Assembly: GCA_024645045.1 (NCBI GenBank)
Contig: JAHEGO010000068.1
Location: 124,001 to 188,000, forward strand
Length of the DNA stretch: 64,000 nucleotides
Reading direction: 5' to 3'
Source of the DNA: Sphingobacteriaceae bacterium
GTDB lineage: Bacteria > Bacteroidota > Bacteroidia > Sphingobacteriales > Sphingobacteriaceae
The position numbers and the translations under genes were made by a program. Of this stretch, positions 56,548 to 64,000 are shown piece after piece (within the stretch, counting starts at the first letter, position 1; each line of letters begins with the position of its first letter). Below the pieces are notes generated by a model that did no database searches, was not told the origin of the DNA, and was given only the letters and a program-made list of their open reading frames with translations.

Positions 56548-59500
56548 ATGAAAAAATCCTTGTTTATAAAGCCTTTTATCGCTTTTTCGGTAGTCTTGTC
56601 CCTATTCATGTTAAACAATAGTTATGCCCAAAATTATTGGCAGCAAAAGTTGCAATATCAAATAAGGGTTAGATTAGACGATTCTTTGCATATGCTTTAT
56701 GGAGAAGAGCAGGTTGTATATCAAAATAATTCACCAGAAACATTAACATATATTTGGTTTCACTTATGGCCAAATGCTTATAAAAACGAAAAATCTGCGT
56801 TTGCAAAGCAACAATTGCTAAATAAGAAAACTAAATTTCATAATGCTGATGCAAAGGATAGAGGCTTCATTGATGATTTAGCATTTGAAGTGAATAACCA
56901 GCCTGCAAAGGTCGAATTCAACGATGATTATCCAGATATTTGTAAAGTATTATTGGCTACGCCATTATTACCAGGTCAATCTGTAGTGATCAATACGCCA
57001 TTTAAAGTTAAAATCCCTGCTTCCTTTTCAAGATTAGGTCATGTTAAGCAAGCCTATCAAATTACCCAATGGTATCCTAAACCTGCTGTATACGATCGTA
57101 AAGGTTGGCATCCAATTCCTTATTTAGATCAAGGAGAGTTTTATTCTGATTATGGATCTTTTGATGTGCAAATTACATTACCGTCTAATTATATTGTTGC
57201 TGCAACTGGAAATCTTAAAACCATTTCAGAACAAAATTTCTTAGATAGTTTAGCAAATGTCAATTTAGACTCTTTGAAATTTCATTTGAATCATGTTGGT
57301 AAAATTAATGTGAAAACTCCTGCATCTGCTAAGCAATGGAAAACCATTCGCTACGTTCAAGATAGCGTGCATGATTTTGGATGGTTTGCCGATAAAGATT
57401 TTATTGTTAGAAAAAGTAGTGTGCGTTTACCTGTTTCTCAAAGAGAAGTAAAAACATGGGTGATGTTTACACCGGGTAATAAGAAAAATTGGATCAATGG
57501 TGTCGATTATGTGAATGAAGCAATTTATAATTATTCACTATGGAATGGAGAATATCCGTACAATGCATGTACCGCTATTGATGGCGCATTGAGTGCAGGT
57601 GGAGGGATGGAATACCCTATGGTTACTGTTATTGGCGGCGTTAGTAGTCCAAAAATGTTAGAAACAGTTATTGTGCATGAAGTTGGACACAATTGGTTTT
57701 ATGGAATTTTAGGAAGCAATGAAAGACAACATGGTTGGATGGACGAAGGTTTAAATACTTTTTATGAATACCGTGTTACAAAAATGTTGAGTAAAAAGAA
57801 TTTAATGATTCAAGATTCTGCTTCAGCAGCGGTTACAAAATTCTTTGATCTAAATAATTACCCTCAGGGTTATGGAAATTATTTAACTTATATGATTGCC
57901 GCTTCAAGAAATCAAGACCAAGCAATTGAAACACCTTCTGAAAAATTTACACAAATAAACTATGGTGCAGTAATGTATACCAAAACAGGTTTGGTGTTTT
58001 ATTATTTACAAGAATATTTGGGTATAAAAGTTTTTGATTCCGCGATGCATGTCTATTTTGATAGATGGAAATTTAAACATCCTTATCCGGAAGATTTAAA
58101 AGCGGTATTAGAAGAAGTGAGCGGTAAAAAATTAGATTGGTTCTTTGACCATTTAATCAATACGGCTGAACCCGTTGATTTTAAGCTTACAGGGCTTCTG
58201 AGCGCTAAAGATCAAATTGGCGTGAAGGTTGAAAACCGTTCCAGTTTTGAGGCTCCAGTTTTTGTTTCGTCTATAGATCGTAAGGGAAATATTTTAGAAA
58301 CATTTAAAACAGAACCCTATTTAGGAACTAAAGTAATTTACTTTGATAAAAACAATGTATCGAAGTTTAAAATTGATCCATTATATGTGATTCCAGAAAT
58401 TAAAAGAAATAACAACACCTTAGCTAAAAGTGGTTTGTGTAAAAGCACGGAGCCAATTAAAATACAATTTTTAGGTTCAATTACTAATCCGAATAAAACA
58501 CAAATATTTTATACGCCAATTTTAGGTTATAATAATTATGATAAATGGATGCCTGGAGTTGCCATTTATAATAATATTTTTCCTTTTAAACAATTTGAAT
58601 ACCAAATTGCGCCAATGTATTCTACGCAACATAAAGAATGGAATGGACTGGCGAAAGCTGCGTACCATAGCTATCCTAGCTTTGCACAAGAAGTAACATA
58701 TATGGTCAATTTTGCAACTTTCAATACAAACGATCGTTCTAATGATATACTATCTGTCATGCATAATGATAAATTTTCAAAAGCAAGTTTCAATTTAGAT
58801 TTTGAATTTAAACAAACTGCTTTACAAAGTAATTTTCGTCAAAAGTTAAGTTACCGTATGGTGCATACAAATATTGCAACTACATATGGAGATGCAAGTA
58901 CGGTTGTAAACAATAAATCGCAAGACTTTCATGTATTGAGTTTTAATGCAAGTAATAAAGCTATTCAATTGCCACATTCAATAGAAGCGCGTTATGAATA
59001 TTCAAATAATTTTAAAACACCTTATCATAAATTTTCAGGAACATTTGCGGCAACCATTCCATATCAATCACTAAACAAAGGGCTGAATGTAAGAGTGTTT
59101 GGTGGCTATAGTACAGCAGACGCAAATAACAGTACAAGTATTTCTGGGGCTGGATTATTCTCTGTTTCTGGTGAAAATGATTATTTGTACGATCAAGTTT
59201 ATTCAGATAGAAATAGTGCAAAATATTTTTATGTTCAGGATGGTGGATTCAAAGCCTATACTAGTTTAGCAAATGCAAGTAGCATTTTAGCGCTGAATTT
59301 AAAAGCACCATTACCAATCAAATCGCCAATAGGTATTTTTGCGGATGCGGCTTATTTGCCTAATTATTTTGACACAGAAAATAAATTCAATTATGCTGCT
59401 GGTATTTATTTGCCAATAATCAATGATATTGTTGAAGTGTACATGCCATTTTATGTTTCTACCTTTGACAAAGGGTCTTTAACTGGAACTCCTAAGCCAA

Positions 59501-59580
59501 GCTTTAAAAATCAAATTAGATTCATGATTAATTTGACTAATTTGCAACCATTAAATTTACTAAGAAAAATATCTTTATAA
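56548..59580 (+). CDS. Large M1-like metalloprotease with C-terminal barrel-like region
   Basis: 1010 residues. Signal peptide ends NNSYAQ (about residue 28). N-terminal M1 beta domain; GGGMEYP at 351-357 takes the place of GAMEN; zinc site HEVGH (His377, Glu378, His381) and Glu400. Residues about 640-1010 are not peptidase: they alternate polar and hydrophobic residues with aromatic girdles (SIEARYEYSNN, LNVRVFGGYS, NQIRFMINLTNLQ), as in outer-membrane beta-barrels. Likely a surface or periplasm-facing aminopeptidase anchored in the outer membrane. Followed by an ALDH gene after 6 bases. Confidence 0.85.
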   Translation: MKKSLFIKPFIAFSVVLSLFMLNNSYAQNYWQQKLQYQIRVRLDDSLHMLYGEEQVVYQNNSPETLTYIWFHLWPNAYKNEKSAFAKQQLLNKKTKFHNADAKDRGFIDDLAFEVNNQPAKVEFNDDYPDICKVLLATPLLPGQSVVINTPFKVKIPASFSRLGHVKQAYQITQWYPKPAVYDRKGWHPIPYLDQGEFYSDYGSFDVQITLPSNYIVAATGNLKTISEQNFLDSLANVNLDSLKFHLNHVGKINVKTPASAKQWKTIRYVQDSVHDFGWFADKDFIVRKSSVRLPVSQREVKTWVMFTPGNKKNWINGVDYVNEAIYNYSLWNGEYPYNACTAIDGALSAGGGMEYPMVTVIGGVSSPKMLETVIVHEVGHNWFYGILGSNERQHGWMDEGLNTFYEYRVTKMLSKKNLMIQDSASAAVTKFFDLNNYPQGYGNYLTYMIAASRNQDQAIETPSEKFTQINYGAVMYTKTGLVFYYLQEYLGIKVFDSAMHVYFDRWKFKHPYPEDLKAVLEEVSGKKLDWFFDHLINTAEPVDFKLTGLLSAKDQIGVKVENRSSFEAPVFVSSIDRKGNILETFKTEPYLGTKVIYFDKNNVSKFKIDPLYVIPEIKRNNNTLAKSGLCKSTEPIKIQFLGSITNPNKTQIFYTPILGYNNYDKWMPGVAIYNNIFPFKQFEYQIAPMYSTQHKEWNGLAKAAYHSYPSFAQEVTYMVNFATFNTNDRSNDILSVMHNDKFSKASFNLDFEFKQTALQSNFRQKLSYRMVHTNIATTYGDASTVVNNKSQDFHVLSFNASNKAIQLPHSIEARYEYSNNFKTPYHKFSGTFAATIPYQSLNKGLNVRVFGGYSTADANNSTSISGAGLFSVSGENDYLYDQVYSDRNSAKYFYVQDGGFKAYTSLANASSILALNLKAPLPIKSPIGIFADAAYLPNYFDTENKFNYAAGIYLPIINDIVEVYMPFYVSTFDKGSLTGTPKPSFKNQIRFMINLTNLQPLNLLRKISL

Positions 59581-59586
59581 ATACCT

Positions 59587-61125
59587 ATGAAAAACATTCA
59601 AGAAGTAATTCAAAATTTAGGCATTAAATCTGAAAACAACGGAGCAGCAACTGGTGCATTATGGTTTCAAACAACAGGCGCTGCCATTGATTCCTATTCA
59701 CCAGTAGACGGAAAATTAATTGCAAAGATTAATCAAGGCACTGCCGCTGATTATGAAAAAATAATGCAAACGGCTACTGCTGCATTTGTTAAATGGAGAA
59801 AAATTCCTGCACCACAAAGAGGCGAGGTTGTTCGACAAATTGGAAATGCTTTGCGCGAACAAAAAGAAGATTTAGGAATGCTTGTTTCTTACGAAATGGG
59901 TAAAAGTTATCAAGAAGGTTTAGGGGAAGTGCAAGAGATGATTGACATTTGCGATTTTGCAGTTGGCTTATCTCGTCAATTACATGGTTTTACCATGCAC
60001 AGCGAAAGGCCAATGCACAGAATGTATGATCAATACCATCCGCTTGGTGTTGTTGGCGTTATATCAGCCTTTAACTTTCCTGTAGCAGTTTGGGCATGGA
60101 ATGCAATGCTTGCGATGGTTTGTGGCGATGTGGTAGTTTGGAAACCAAGTTCAAAAGTAATGCTATGTGCGATTGCTACACAAAATATTGTTGCTAAAGT
60201 GTTAGCAAATTGCAATGTACCTGAAGGGGTAATAAATTTAATTGCTGCAGGTTCATCATATGTTGGTGACCAGTTTTTAGAAGATAAAAGAGTGCCATTA
60301 ATTTCTGCTACAGGTTCAACCAAATTAGGAAAAAGAGTTGGGAGAATTGTTGGTGAAAGATTAGGCAGAAGTCTATTAGAATTAGGCGGAAACAACGCAA
60401 TAATTATTACAGAACACGCTGATCAAGATATGGCTTTGAGAGCTGTCTTGTTTGGAGCAGTAGGTACTGCAGGTCAAAGATGTACATCTACAAGAAGGCT
60501 TATTATTCATGAAAATGTATATGAATCATTTAAAGCAAAATTACTCAAAGCTTATGCACAGGTAACTATCGGTAACCCATTGGATGCAAGCAATCTAGTC
60601 GGTCCATTAATTGACCAATCAGCCGTTGATAGTTTTACCCATGCAATTGCAGCACTGAAAGCAGAGGGCGGACAAGTAATTTTTGGCGGAGAAGTTTTAA
60701 CTGGTGCTGGTTATGAATCTGGTTGTTATGTAAGACCATGTATTGCTGAGGCAAAAAATGAATTTAAAATTGTGCAAGAAGAAACATTCGCACCAATTTT
60801 ATATATCATGAAATACAAAACAATAGACGAAGCGATTGCAATGCACAATAATGTGCCTCAAGGTTTGTCTTCTGCAATATTTTCTACCAATGTATTAGAA
60901 ACAGAAAAGTTCTTGTCGCAAGATGGATCTGATTGTGGTATTGCTAATGTAAATATTGGTACATCTGGTGCAGAAATTGGCGGTGCGTTTGGTGGTGAAA
61001 AAGAAACAGGTGGTGGACGCGAGTCGGGATCTGATGCTTGGAAAGTCTATATGCGCAGACAAACCAATACAATTAATTACGGAACAGAGTTGCCATTGGC
61101 TCAAGGCATTAAATTTGATTTTTAA
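59587..61125 (+). CDS. Aldehyde dehydrogenase, alpha-aminoadipic semialdehyde type (ALDH7-like)
   Basis: 512 residues. NAD-dependent oxidation of an aldehyde to an acid. PAPQRGEVVRQIGNALR, FNFPVAVWAWNAMLAMVCGD, catalytic Glu in LLELGGNNAI and catalytic Cys in GTAGQRCTSTRRL match ALDH7A1/AmaB, which act on aminoadipate semialdehyde in lysine breakdown. Other ALDH substrates cannot be excluded. Six bases after the M1 protease, and followed by a terminator. Confidence 0.9.
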   Translation: MKNIQEVIQNLGIKSENNGAATGALWFQTTGAAIDSYSPVDGKLIAKINQGTAADYEKIMQTATAAFVKWRKIPAPQRGEVVRQIGNALREQKEDLGMLVSYEMGKSYQEGLGEVQEMIDICDFAVGLSRQLHGFTMHSERPMHRMYDQYHPLGVVGVISAFNFPVAVWAWNAMLAMVCGDVVVWKPSSKVMLCAIATQNIVAKVLANCNVPEGVINLIAAGSSYVGDQFLEDKRVPLISATGSTKLGKRVGRIVGERLGRSLLELGGNNAIIITEHADQDMALRAVLFGAVGTAGQRCTSTRRLIIHENVYESFKAKLLKAYAQVTIGNPLDASNLVGPLIDQSAVDSFTHAIAALKAEGGQVIFGGEVLTGAGYESGCYVRPCIAEAKNEFKIVQEETFAPILYIMKYKTIDEAIAMHNNVPQGLSSAIFSTNVLETEKFLSQDGSDCGIANVNIGTSGAEIGGAFGGEKETGGGRESGSDAWKVYMRRQTNTINYGTELPLAQGIKFDF

Positions 61126-61141
61126 ATTTTAGTTGAATTAC

Positions 61142-61171
61142 AAAAAAGGCAGAAGAAATTCTGCCTTTTTT
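61142..61171. terminator. Bidirectional terminator
   Basis: GGCAGAA (61148-61154) and TTCTGCC (61159-61165) form a stem with a GAAA loop, flanked by six A and six T. It sits between the convergent ALDH and 122-residue protein genes. Confidence 0.9.
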
Positions 61172-61173
61172 GT

Positions 61174-61542
61174 TTATAACTGACTTTGTAACCTTTGAAC
61201 GAGTAAAATAATTATTCTTTTATTCATTCCGGAAATATCCTCTTGATAAATGACAAACTCTTCTTCTGTAAAAAGTGCCACAATCATTCCGACTAAAATA
61301 TTCTTTAAAGTTAAATTCTTTTTTAGTCTCTCTTCAATCATCGTTGCCCTATCTCTACTACCTTTAGGAAGGTCAATGTTTCCTAAATCTTTTAAGAAAT
61401 AAGCAATAATCATTTCGTTCTGTAACTTTGCAATGGGTCTTAATGTTTCATTTTGAAATCGCTCAGATGCTGAGCTATCGAGGCTTTTGTCGTAAATTAC
61501 TTTCGGCCTAATTTTAATCATTAGTTCAGATCTCGTGCTCAT
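61174..61542 (-). CDS. Small conserved-looking protein of unknown function
   Basis: Not recognised. 122 residues, mostly helical by pattern, without signal peptide or clear membrane helix apart from the moderately hydrophobic LKNILVGMIVALFTEEEFVIY. Charged N-terminus with KIRPKVIYDKSL. The stop codon is two bases from the terminator stem. Eighteen bases separate its ATG from aroE upstream, so it is probably last in a fumC-aroE-unknown transcript. Coding status rests on the intact frame and operon position. Confidence 0.7.
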   Translation of the reverse strand: MSTRSELMIKIRPKVIYDKSLDSSASERFQNETLRPIAKLQNEMIIAYFLKDLGNIDLPKGSRDRATMIEERLKKNLTLKNILVGMIVALFTEEEFVIYQEDISGMNKRIIILLVQRLQSQL

Positions 61543-61560
61543 ATTATTTTTTTAAATAAA

Positions 61561-62307
61561 TTAATTTGATGAATTCCAGATTTCCCAACTGGCATTTGCT
61601 TGATTGATTAACATTGCTTTTCCGTTTTGCACTTGTGCACCTGCAACTTTAGCTTTTTTCATTAAAGCGGTTTCTTCCGGATTATAAACTAAATCAAATA
61701 TTAAATGTTCTTTAGTCAAATGCGCAAATGGAATTGCTACATGTTCATTTATATTAGGAAAAGTTCCTATGGGAGTACAATTAATAATTAACAGATGATT
61801 TTCAATAATGGTTTTATTTAATTCATCGTAAGAAATGTGATGCAAATTTTCATTAGAATTTCTACTAACCAGCTGAAAAGGTACATGGTGTTTCGCTAAT
61901 ACATACTGAACTGCTTTGGCAGCACCTCCGGTGCCAAGTACAAGCGCGCGAATACTTTCTTTTAATAGTGTTTCAAGGATACATTGTTCAAAGCCTTGTG
62001 CGTCTGTATTATGTCCAATCCATTCCCCGTCGGATTTGCATTCGATTGTATTTACTGCACCAATTTTTTGTGCCGTTTCACTTAAGCCATCTAAAAATGG
62101 AATGATGGTTTCTTTGTAGGGAAAGGTTACATTTAATCCTGCAATTTTCTGCTTTGAATTTTTAAGGGCTAATATCCCCTCGATATTTTCGAGGGGAAAT
62201 AGTTCATAACAAGTATCAAGAATATTTTCTACTTCAAATTTTTTATTGAAGAACTTTGGGGAAAATGAATGTGTTAACGTTTTTCCAATTAATCCGAATA
62301 TTCTCAT
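61561..62307 (-). CDS. aroE: Shikimate dehydrogenase
   Basis: 248 residues from ATG 62305-62307 (MRIFGLIGKTLTHSFSP). Reduces 3-dehydroshikimate with NADPH in aromatic amino-acid synthesis. Shikimate site SFSPKFFN, catalytic Lys in NVTFPYKE, NTDAQGF and the Rossmann motif LGTGGAAKAV are all visible. Shorter than E. coli AroE (272) but in family range. An upstream in-frame ATG would overlap fumC. Middle of the minus-strand unit. Confidence 0.93.
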   Translation of the reverse strand: MRIFGLIGKTLTHSFSPKFFNKKFEVENILDTCYELFPLENIEGILALKNSKQKIAGLNVTFPYKETIIPFLDGLSETAQKIGAVNTIECKSDGEWIGHNTDAQGFEQCILETLLKESIRALVLGTGGAAKAVQYVLAKHHVPFQLVSRNSNENLHHISYDELNKTIIENHLLIINCTPIGTFPNINEHVAIPFAHLTKEHLIFDLVYNPEETALMKKAKVAGAQVQNGKAMLINQANASWEIWNSSN

Positions 62308-62323
62308 GATGGAAAAATATAAA

Positions 62324-63721
62324 TTATAAATTTCCAACCATGCTTTCTGGTTTTACCCATTCGTCAAATTGAACATCTGTTAATAAGCCTAATTCAATTG
62401 CAGCTGCTTTTAAGGTTTTATTTTCTTTGTGTGCTTTCTTTGCAATTTTTGCAGCGTTATCATAGCCAATGTGCGTGTTTAATGCAGTTACAAGCATTAG
62501 TGAATTGTCAAGATTCTTCTTAATGTCTGCATAATTTGGCTCAATACCAATTGCACAATTATTATTGAAAGAAACACAAGCATCACCAATTAGCCTTGCA
62601 GAATGTAAAACATTTGCAGCAATTAAAGGTTTGAAAACATTTAATTCAAAGTGGCCAGTTGCGCCACCAATACTCACTGCAACGTCATTACCAATAACTT
62701 GAGCGCAAACCATGGTTAATGCTTCTGGCTGAGTCGGGTTTACTTTGCCTGGCATAATAGAAGAACCAGGTTCGTTATCAGGAATAATGATTTCACCAAT
62801 TCCACATCTTGGTCCAGAGCTCAACATGCGAACATCATTTCCAATTTTCATTAACGCTACGGCCGCACGTTTCAATGCGCCAGATAATTCTATCATCGCA
62901 TCATGTGCTGCTAAAGCTTCAAATTTATTAGGTGCTGTTACAAATGGTAAACCAGAAATTTCTGCAATTTTTTTAGCAACTAATTCTGCATATCCTTTTG
63001 GTGCGTTTAATCCTGTACCAACCGCTGTTCCGCCTAAAGCAAGTTCACTAACCATTTCTAATGCATTGTTTATTGCTCGAATGCTATTGGTAATTTGTTG
63101 CGCATAACCTGAGAATTCTTGTCCTAAGGTTAGTGGAGTTGCATCCATAAAGTGTGTTCTTCCAATTTTTACAATGTCTTTGAAAGCAATTGCTTTAGCA
63201 GAAAGCGTATCGCGCAATAATGCTAAACCTGGAATTGTAATTTCAACAGCTTGTTTGTATGCCGCAATATGCATTGCAGTAGGGTAGGTATCGTTTGATG
63301 ATTGTGATTTGTTCACATCGTCATTTGGGTGTAATGCTTTATGTTCATCGTTCAGGTGCCCGCCTTTAATTACGTGCCCTCTGTTAGCAATTACTTCGTT
63401 TACATTCATATTACTTTGCGTACCCGATCCTGTTTGCCATATTACCAAAGGAAATTCATCATCTAATTTTCCGTCTAGAATTTCTTCACAAACAGTTCCA
63501 ATGAGTGCCGCTTTCTCGGCAGCTAATACACCTAAATCTTGATTGGTTAATGCAGCCGCTTTTTTTAATATCGCAAATGCGCGTATAATTTCTATTGGCA
63601 TTTTATCTGCAGGACCACCTATTTTAAAATTTTGTAATGATCGTTGTGTTTGTGCAGCCCAATATTTATGAGCGGGAACTTGAACTTCACCTAGGCTGTC
63701 TTTTTCTATTCTGTATTCCAT
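62324..63721 (-). CDS. fumC: Fumarate hydratase, class II
   Basis: 465 residues from ATG 63719-63721; a longer frame to 63745 would reach the promoter box. Interconverts fumarate and malate in the TCA cycle without iron-sulfur cluster. [42 protein letters not shown] and the signature [15 protein letters not shown] are present. Aspartase shares the fold, but the sequence blocks favour fumarase. Transcribed before aroE (16-base gap). Confidence 0.95.
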   Translation of the reverse strand: MEYRIEKDSLGEVQVPAHKYWAAQTQRSLQNFKIGGPADKMPIEIIRAFAILKKAAALTNQDLGVLAAEKAALIGTVCEEILDGKLDDEFPLVIWQTGSGTQSNMNVNEVIANRGHVIKGGHLNDEHKALHPNDDVNKSQSSNDTYPTAMHIAAYKQAVEITIPGLALLRDTLSAKAIAFKDIVKIGRTHFMDATPLTLGQEFSGYAQQITNSIRAINNALEMVSELALGGTAVGTGLNAPKGYAELVAKKIAEISGLPFVTAPNKFEALAAHDAMIELSGALKRAAVALMKIGNDVRMLSSGPRCGIGEIIIPDNEPGSSIMPGKVNPTQPEALTMVCAQVIGNDVAVSIGGATGHFELNVFKPLIAANVLHSARLIGDACVSFNNNCAIGIEPNYADIKKNLDNSLMLVTALNTHIGYDNAAKIAKKAHKENKTLKAAAIELGLLTDVQFDEWVKPESMVGNL

Positions 63722-63742
63722 GGTATTTGAATTTTGTATGTA

Positions 63743-63750
63743 CAAATTTA
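63743..63750 (-). promoter_or_regulatory. Likely -7 promoter box of fumC
   Basis: On the minus strand TAAATTTG, full consensus, 21 bases upstream of the chosen ATG. It supports the shorter fumC start. No clear -33 TTTG partner. Confidence 0.45.
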
Positions 63751-63837
63751 GCTTTTTCGCTCGTTTTTTTTGACAGTAATTGTAGAGTTTTTCATAATTG
63801 TGGATAATTCATTCTTATTATAGCCGTTATTAGGGTT

Positions 63838-63845
63838 TACATTTG
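63838..63845 (+). promoter_or_regulatory. Possible -7 promoter box for the gene at the window end
   Basis: TACATTTG, full consensus, about 50 bases before the start codon at 63896. No -33 TTTG at standard spacing. Confidence 0.35.
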
Positions 63846-63895
63846 TTTGTTTTTGGAAAGACACACATTTCCAAGCTTAATTTAAAATGATATTT

Positions 63896-64000
63896 ATGAA
63901 GATGAAATTATTGCGATTATTAACTGTACTTTTTATTTTGTCAACAGCTGCATCTGCAGCACCTAAGAAAGAATTCTTTGGAGTAAAGTTTGACAGAGAT
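63896..64000 (+). CDS. Exported protein, N-terminal fragment (cut by window edge)
   Basis: Only 35 codons are visible from ATG 63896 (alternatives in frame at 63887 and 63902). MKMKLLRLLTVLFILSTAASAAPKKEFFG is a clear signal peptide with cleavage after SAA or nearby. No domain can be assigned. Downstream of fumC in the opposite direction. Confidence 0.7.
   Translation, partial: MKMKLLRLLTVLFILSTAASAAPKKEFFGVKFDRD

Noticed and set aside
1-64000. CRISPR, prophage, insertion sequences, toxin-antitoxin, restriction or other defence genes, rRNA and tRNA genes
   Set aside because: Nothing in the translations or base-level reading matches these; every recognised gene is metabolic, translational or envelope-related. 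Short RNAs could still be missed by eye.

Overview
The window looks like core chromosome of a low-GC member of the Bacteroidota, not a mobile or defence island. The evidence is indirect but consistent. There is a large secreted protein with a type IX secretion (T9SS) sorting domain, a TonB-dependent receptor with a CarboxypepD_reg-like N-terminus, and a DUF4270-type lipoprotein. Several upstream regions carry the Bacteroidota promoter core TAnnTTTG. Shine-Dalgarno sequences are weak, and the panC/panD and glycogen-synthase-like/DUF4270/glmS neighbourhoods match what I remember of this phylum. An environmental aerobic heterotroph of the Chitinophagales/Sphingobacteriales type is my best guess; the order is not proven.

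Layout. 1-7.7 kb: Xaa-Pro aminopeptidase (partial), TlpA-like lipoprotein, arginase-family hydrolase, then an epimerase-crcB-kynA operon convergent with alanine dehydrogenase, tsaE and fabD. 7.8-15 kb: small membrane protein, GNAT acetyltransferase, and an operon of amino-acid permease, beta-lactamase-like lipoprotein and a 1208-residue T9SS cargo protein. 15-26 kb: rhodanese, SNF2 helicase, BioY-like transporter, aspS, TerC, lipoprotein M1 peptidase with a TlpA-like partner, and a SPOR-like protein. 26-36 kb: acyl-CoA dehydrogenase, RfaE2-like cytidylyltransferase, YbhN-like flippase, panD, panC, a degenerate glycogen-synthase-like protein, DUF4270 lipoprotein, glmS, an orphan membrane protein between twin terminators, and sodB. 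36-42.5 kb: tadA, a 23S rRNA methyltransferase, and rimP-nusA-infB. 42.5-46.3 kb: a small LPS/polysaccharide island (ligase/polymerase plus three glycosyltransferases). 46.3-64 kb: meaB, hutU, TonB receptor, an operon TPR-comA-hisS-hutH, a large M1 protease with a barrel-like tail, an ALDH7-type dehydrogenase, a small unknown protein, aroE, fumC and the start of an exported protein.

How the genes fit together. A clear theme is amino-acid and protein consumption. Secreted or surface peptidases (two M1, Xaa-Pro) and an amino-acid permease would supply substrates. Tryptophan (kynA), histidine (hutH, hutU, perhaps the arginase-family enzyme as HutG), alanine (ald), lysine (ALDH7) and the propionyl/methylmalonyl branch (meaB) would be broken down. 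A second theme is translation and envelope housekeeping: aspS, hisS, tsaE, tadA, rRNA methyltransferase, rimP-nusA-infB, fabD, glmS and the LPS genes.

No rRNA, tRNA, CRISPR array, insertion sequence, integrase, toxin-antitoxin pair or recognisable defence system was seen, and no intergenic gap exceeds 300 bases. I did not find a clearly new multi-gene system. The best candidates for new biology are the degenerate glycogen synthase next to DUF4270/glmS, the peptidase-barrel fusion, the ComA homologue in a histidine operon, and the membrane protein bracketed by near-identical terminators.
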